From positions 1-10,886 of the forward strand of contig JAHELA010000042.1 of NCBI GenBank assembly GCA_024644425.1: DNA of 10,886 bases. The letters are read 5' to 3'. Shown here piece by piece: positions 7,717-10,886 of this stretch (its first letter is position 1; the number at the start of each line of letters is the position of its first letter). The position numbers were made by a program, and so were the translations under genes. Source of the DNA: Nitrosomonadaceae bacterium (GTDB lineage: Bacteria > Pseudomonadota > Gammaproteobacteria > Burkholderiales > Nitrosomonadaceae). The notes under the pieces are model-generated. The model searched no databases, was not told where the DNA came from, and was given only the letters and a program-made list of their open reading frames with translations.

Positions 7717-7737
7717 GACGGATTCCTAAGCTATAAT
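7708..7737 (+). promoter_or_regulatory. Putative sigma70 promoter of fabI
   Basis: A perfect TATAAT (7732-7737) lies 39 bases before the fabI ATG, predicting a transcript start near 7744 and a leader of about 33 bases. The best -35 at suitable spacing (TTCAAG, 7708-7713, 18-base spacer) is weak and falls within the palindrome, which suggests an activator or a repressor site there. Confidence 0.5.
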
Positions 7738-7765
7738 CATTCTAACTTTAGAATTAAATACTAAT

Positions 7766-7770
7766 AAGGA
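7766..7770 (+). promoter_or_regulatory. fabI ribosome binding site
   Basis: AAGGA with a six-base spacer to the ATG at 7777. This is a good Shine-Dalgarno match and one of the few clear ones in the window. Confidence 0.8.
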
Positions 7771-7776
7771 TAAAAC

Positions 7777-8565
7777 ATGGGATTTCTTATAGACAAGCGC
7801 ATTTTAATTACTGGATTACTCAGTAATCGTTCCATTGCTTATGGTATTGCTAAAGCAATGCATCGTGAAGGTGCCAAGCTTGCCTTTACTTATCAAGCAG
7901 AAGGAATCCGTGAGCGCGTTAAAAAACTGGCCTCTGAATTTGATAGTAATTTACTTTTTTCCTGTGATGTTGCCAATGACAATGAGATTACCCAGAGCTT
8001 TGATGATCTTAGTAAGCATTGGGATGGGCTTGACTGTATAGTTCACTCTATTGCATTTGCTCCACGAGAAGCATTAAGTGGGGACTATCTAGAAGGACTA
8101 AACCGAGAAGCATTCCACATTGCTCATGACATTAGCTCCTATAGCTTTTCTGCTTTAGCAAAAGCTGGGTTACCCCTTATGCAGAATAGAAATGGCTCCC
8201 TTCTAACACTGAGCTACTTGGGAGCAAAGAGAGTTATGCCAAATTATAACGTGATGGGGTTAGCCAAAGCGAGTCTTGAAGCTAATGTACGTTTTATGGC
8301 ATCAAGCCTTGGTCCGAAAGGAATAAGAGTCAATGCAATTTCTGCAGGCCCAATCAAAACCTTAGCTGCAGCAGGAATAGGGGACTTTGGAAAACTACTT
8401 GGATACACAGAGAAAGTTGCGCCTTTACGACGCAATGTTTCTATCGAAGAAGTAGGTAACGTTGCTGCCTTCTTATGCAGTGATTTAGCTAGCGGGATTA
8501 CCGGGGAAATCACCTACGTAGACGCTGGGTTTAATAATGTTGCCTTTGATATTATTGAAACATAA
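7777..8565 (+). CDS. fabI: Enoyl-[acyl-carrier-protein] reductase (NADH), FabI
   Basis: This 262-residue cytoplasmic short-chain dehydrogenase reduces trans-2-enoyl-ACP in the last step of each round of type II fatty acid elongation. The N-terminus MGFLIDKRILITG, the dinucleotide site G-L-L-S-N-R-S-I-A-Y-G (13-23), Gln40 and C-D-V (63-65) match E. coli FabI closely. The catalytic set is Tyr147, Tyr157 and Lys164 in SYLGAKRVMPNYNVMGLAK, equivalent to Tyr146, Tyr156 and Lys163 of E. coli after a one-residue insertion near 131-140. N-A-I-S-A-G-P-I-K-T-L-A-A marks the substrate-lid region. Length equals that of E. coli FabI (262). The start is supported by an AAGGA ribosome site and the conserved N-terminus. 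Two stop codons stand in tandem (8563-8568). The gene has its own promoter and converges with ppiD. No missing residue or frameshift is seen. Confidence 0.98.
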   Translation: MGFLIDKRILITGLLSNRSIAYGIAKAMHREGAKLAFTYQAEGIRERVKKLASEFDSNLLFSCDVANDNEITQSFDDLSKHWDGLDCIVHSIAFAPREALSGDYLEGLNREAFHIAHDISSYSFSALAKAGLPLMQNRNGSLLTLSYLGAKRVMPNYNVMGLAKASLEANVRFMASSLGPKGIRVNAISAGPIKTLAAAGIGDFGKLLGYTEKVAPLRRNVSIEEVGNVAAFLCSDLASGITGEITYVDAGFNNVAFDIIET

Positions 8566-8575
8566 TAAGTTCCAG

Positions 8576-10468
8576 CTACAATTTGTTTTCAATTCTGTCT
8601 TGCCTAACCGTTACATCATATCTCTTTTTAACTGCGTTTAGATATGACAATAACTCCTCTTGTGCAAATACTTGCTGTAGCTGTCTACTAAAAGTTTTAA
8701 TTTTCTCCTCACTCGGTACCGATGCCTCAATTACATCACTAATGCGAATTAGAGAAAAACCACCTTGAGAATTAATAATCCCAGTGTAAGTAGGCAACTT
8801 AGTTGGCTGAACCTTGAAAATCGAACGTAAAGTATCATAACCTAAACCCTGTGGTTCATTGTGAGAAACAAGTATGACAGGGTTCCATTTAACTACATTT
8901 TTTTCTCCTTTTAGCAATTTCTCCAATTTCTCTCTACCTTCTTTTACAGCTTGATCTACCGCTTTCTGGTGCGCTACTAGCTTAATTATCTCTTCCTTAA
9001 CTATAGACATTGAACGCATGGCTGCAGGTCTGTGATCAAGTACTCTTGCAGAAACTAAGGTATCCGTTGAAACTTCAACTGTCTCGGTATTTTGTTTGTT
9101 ATCGATTGAATCCTCTGAAAATATTGCTTGCAACAACTTTTTGTCAGTAAGGTATGGAGATTTACCTTCTTTCCTATTAATCCATCCACTCTCCTTTATA
9201 GGTAATCTAAATGTTTCTGCAGCAGGTTGCAGGCTATCACTCTGTTCATATACCATATTGCGAAAATCTTCAGCCATTTCTCCAAATTCTTTCTCTGATT
9301 TTTGCTTTTTTAACTTCTCCAAAACCTGTTCTTTCACCTCATCAAAATTAACTTCTTTTCCTGCTTTAATCTCAGAAAGTTTAATAATATGAAACCCAAA
9401 TTCTGTCTGAACTGGCCCACGAATTTCTCCTAGCTCCATTTGAAAAATCTCATCTTCAAAAGCTTTTACCATCGTACCGCGCCCAAAAAAACCTAGATCA
9501 CCTCCCTTATCGGCCGACCCAGCATCTTGAGAATGCTGTTTTGCAAGATCAGCAAAATTCTGAGGTGCCTGTTTAATCTGTAATATTATTTCCTCTGCCT
9601 TAGAACGTGCTGCAGCTCTGTCTGTATCAGATGCGGTAGTGGGTGCACTCAGCAAAATATGTCTAGCACGACGTTCTTCTACCTGACCAAATTCAGCCTT
9701 ATGCTCATTAAAATAACTTATTGCTTCATCAGTACTCACTTGTACTTGTTTAGCTAGATCATCAACTGATAGCACCAGATACTCTACTTTTACTTGTTCC
9801 GGCCGACGAAACTTGTTTTGATGGCTATCATAATATGACTTAATTTCATCATCGCTAGGTTTGATTTTTGACAAAAATTGCTCAGGTTGAATTTGAACAA
9901 GACTTATTTCACGTTTTTCTTCACTTAAACGCATAATGTTCTTTGCTACAGTATTCGAAATAAAACCGTTTTTTGTATAAGCTTCAATTACTTGTTGCCG
10001 CAACATATCTTGACGGACACGAGATTCAAACCTTACCGCATCCATACCTTGGTTACGCAATATTTCCTTATATTGATGATTAGAAAATTTCCCGTCCTGC
10101 TGGAATACTGAAATGTCCTGTATTACCTCTACTAGTTGGGAATCTAAAACAGCTAATCCAATACGCGACGCCTCATGATTAAGTAGTCGTTGTTGAATTA
10201 AACTCTCCAGTACTGAAACCCTTACTTCAGGGTTATCAAGCATATTGATGTTAAAACTATCACCCATTCTCTCTCTCATGGATTCTTGCTGCATACGTAG
10301 TGCCTGGTCAAACTCCTGACGATGAATTTTTTCCCCAGAAACTACAGCTACATAATCCTCACCATCTGTATTGCGATACGACTCAATCCCCCAGAACAAG
10401 AACGGCAGTGTAGCAATTACGATGATGATTTGAACTACACGTTTTCTTTTATGAACAATATCAAACAT
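8576..10468 (-). CDS. ppiD: Peptidyl-prolyl cis-trans isomerase / periplasmic chaperone PpiD
   Basis: This 630-residue protein is anchored in the inner membrane by one N-terminal helix (about 11-28) after the basic segment HKRKR, with the rest in the periplasm. There it helps fold newly exported and outer-membrane proteins. A SurA-like N-terminal chaperone region (about 35-210) is followed by one parvulin domain (about 266-365): RRARHILLS, then GGDLGFFGRGTM and TEFGFHIIKL. A C-terminal helical region (about 375-630) completes the usual three-part layout, and the length agrees with the family (about 620-640). His270, Asp315, Met333, Phe337 and His360 align with the active-site positions of parvulins. 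The gene follows hupB and two tRNA genes on the same strand, as hupB-ppiD does in many proteobacteria. A strong terminator stands just before it and no clear ribosome site is seen. Its stop lies 10 bases from that of convergent fabI. Confidence 0.96.
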   Translation of the reverse strand: MFDIVHKRKRVVQIIIVIATLPFLFWGIESYRNTDGEDYVAVVSGEKIHRQEFDQALRMQQESMRERMGDSFNINMLDNPEVRVSVLESLIQQRLLNHEASRIGLAVLDSQLVEVIQDISVFQQDGKFSNHQYKEILRNQGMDAVRFESRVRQDMLRQQVIEAYTKNGFISNTVAKNIMRLSEEKREISLVQIQPEQFLSKIKPSDDEIKSYYDSHQNKFRRPEQVKVEYLVLSVDDLAKQVQVSTDEAISYFNEHKAEFGQVEERRARHILLSAPTTASDTDRAAARSKAEEIILQIKQAPQNFADLAKQHSQDAGSADKGGDLGFFGRGTMVKAFEDEIFQMELGEIRGPVQTEFGFHIIKLSEIKAGKEVNFDEVKEQVLEKLKKQKSEKEFGEMAEDFRNMVYEQSDSLQPAAETFRLPIKESGWINRKEGKSPYLTDKKLLQAIFSEDSIDNKQNTETVEVSTDTLVSARVLDHRPAAMRSMSIVKEEIIKLVAHQKAVDQAVKEGREKLEKLLKGEKNVVKWNPVILVSHNEPQGLGYDTLRSIFKVQPTKLPTYTGIINSQGGFSLIRISDVIEASVPSEEKIKTFSRQLQQVFAQEELLSYLNAVKKRYDVTVRQDRIENKL

Positions 10469-10490
10469 TACTGAAATTTAGTGTACGAAT

Positions 10491-10514
10491 AAAAAAGGCG
10501 AACTTGCGTTCGCC
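10491..10514 (-). terminator. Rho-independent terminator after the hupB-tRNA-Val-tRNA-Asp unit
   Basis: On the minus strand GGCGAAC, a GCAA tetraloop and GTTCGCC form a perfect seven-base-pair stem, followed at once by six T. The GNRA loop and U-tract make it a textbook intrinsic terminator. It lies 19 bases past the tRNA-Asp 3' end and 22 bases before the ppiD ATG. Confidence 0.92.
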
Positions 10515-10533
10515 CAGGTTTAGCGCAAAAATT

Positions 10534-10610
10534 TGGCGGAGTGGACGGGACTAGAACCCGCGACCCCCGGCGTGACAGGCCGGTATTCTAACCAACTGAA
10601 CTACCACTCC
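10534..10610 (-). tRNA. tRNA-Asp (anticodon GUC)
   Basis: The 77-base cloverleaf includes an encoded CCA. The acceptor stem is GGAGTGG/CCACTCC with discriminator G73, as expected for Asp. The D arm is GTTC/GAAT, the anticodon stem CCGGC/GCCGG with loop CTGTCAC (anticodon at 10574-10576), and the T stem GCGGG/CCCGT. The T loop reads TTCTAGT, so position 57 is T where a purine is almost always found. Otherwise it is nearly identical to proteobacterial tRNA-Asp. It lies 19 bases after tRNA-Val and is probably cut from a common precursor. Confidence 0.97.
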
Positions 10611-10629
10611 AATAACTGTAGAATTCCGT

Positions 10630-10705
10630 TGGTGGGTGCTGACGGGGTCGAACCGCCGACATTCGCCTTGTAAGGGCGACGCTCTACCAACTGAGCTAAG
10701 CACCC
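10630..10705 (-). tRNA. tRNA-Val (anticodon UAC)
   Basis: The 76-base cloverleaf includes an encoded CCA. The acceptor stem is GGGTGCT/AGCACCC with discriminator A73, the D arm GCTC/GAGC, the anticodon stem TCGCC/GGCGA with loop CTTACAA, and the T stem GGCGG/CCGTC with a normal TTCGACC loop. It begins 13 bases after the hupB stop codon, so it is most likely transcribed with hupB and released by RNase P. Confidence 0.97.
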
Positions 10706-10718
10706 CGCCTCGAATAAA

Positions 10719-10886
10719 CTAGTTTACTGCGTCCTTGAGCGCCTTTCCAGCGCTGAACTTTGGAACCTTAGCTGCTTTAATTTTTATGGCAGCACCAGTA
10801 CGAGGATTGCGACCAGTACGAGCTGCACGCTTTCCTACTTTGAAAGTTCCAAACCCTACTAAGGTAACACTTTGACCTTTTTTAAG
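10719..10886 (-). CDS. hupB: DNA-binding protein HU, C-terminal part (hupB, truncated by the window edge)
   Basis: The last 55 residues and the stop codon of an HU-family protein are visible; by comparison with the 90-residue family, about 35 N-terminal residues lie beyond the right edge. The visible part has LVGFGTF, then KRAARTGRNPRTG, the HU/IHF signature with the conserved Arg-Asn-Pro at the tip of the DNA-clamping beta arm. It ends in FSAGKALKDAVN, as HU-beta does. HU is a dimeric nucleoid protein that binds and bends DNA with little sequence preference. hupB is commonly preceded by lon and followed by ppiD in proteobacteria. Here two tRNA genes lie in between, and the first begins 13 bases after the stop, which points to a mixed mRNA-tRNA transcript. 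HU rather than IHF is favoured by the C-terminus. Confidence 0.95.
   Translation of the reverse strand, partial: LKKGQSVTLVGFGTFKVGKRAARTGRNPRTGAAIKIKAAKVPKFSAGKALKDAVN

Larger units (their letters stand above)
7631..7776. promoter_or_regulatory. Divergent promoter region between the transporter operon and fabI
   Basis: These 146 bases separate the start codons of two divergent units. The fabI side has a clear -10 box and ribosome site. For the transporter side I could not find a convincing sigma70 promoter or a Shine-Dalgarno motif. A 13-bp palindrome lies at 7704-7716, roughly mid-region, where it could serve either direction. Confidence 0.55.

Noticed and set aside
8047..8064. FabI has Ala93 (SIAFAP) where E. 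coli has Gly93, a position where Gly-to-Val gives triclosan resistance.
   Set aside because: Ala at this position is natural in other FabI proteins, for example the S. aureus type, which are triclosan sensitive. It cannot be read as a resistance marker.
8566..8590. Possible two-way terminator between convergent fabI and ppiD.
   Set aside because: The only pairing seen (GAAACA with TGTTTTC) needs a bulge and a loop of about 20 bases.
10534..10706. tRNA genes as an integration site (attachment site) for a mobile element.
   Set aside because: No integrase, direct repeat of a tRNA 3' end or foreign-looking block is seen beside them; both flanks are housekeeping genes.

Overview
The window looks like a chromosomal stretch of a low-GC betaproteobacterium, possibly of the Nitrosomonadales. 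That placement is inference, from the gene order hupB, tRNA-Val, tRNA-Asp, ppiD, fabI and a peptide-type ABC transporter, from the FabI and HU sequences, and from CCA-encoded proteobacterial tRNAs. No transposase, integrase, CRISPR array or rRNA is visible. The left 0.9 kb is clearly more A+T-rich and less conserved than the rest.

Left part (1-877): a minus-strand gene enters from beyond the left edge and shows the start of a cyclic-nucleotide-binding-type domain. A 300-base A+T-rich divergent spacer follows, then a plus-strand gene for a small unrecognised lipoprotein that carries an 18-bp in-frame tandem duplication.

Centre (878-7630, minus strand): a four-gene operon encodes a complete peptide/opine/nickel-class ABC importer. 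In transcription order these are a family-5 solute-binding lipoprotein, an OppB/YejB-type permease, an OppC/YejE-type permease and one fused OppD-OppF (YejF-like) ATPase. All four catalytic or core domains look intact. Three features depart from the textbook system: the binding protein has both a lipobox and a C-terminal membrane helix, the second permease carries about 140 extra N-terminal residues, and each half of the ATPase ends in a four-cysteine motif with identical spacing.

Right part (7631-10886): a divergent promoter region with a perfect -10 hexamer and a short palindrome precedes fabI (NADH-dependent enoyl-ACP reductase, plus strand). fabI converges on ppiD (membrane-anchored parvulin-type periplasmic chaperone, minus strand), with only 10 bases between their stop codons. 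Upstream of ppiD on the same strand lie the 3' part of hupB (HU protein), tRNA-Val(UAC) and tRNA-Asp(GUC). A strong intrinsic terminator then lies only 22 bases before the ppiD start codon. The layout suggests that hupB and the two tRNAs are made as one transcript, and that ppiD relies on read-through or a very close promoter. The tRNA-Asp has an unusual pyrimidine at position 57.

Most of the window is ordinary housekeeping sequence. The observations most worth checking are the doubly anchored binding protein with its extended permease, the paired cysteine motifs in the ATPase, and the T57 tRNA-Asp.
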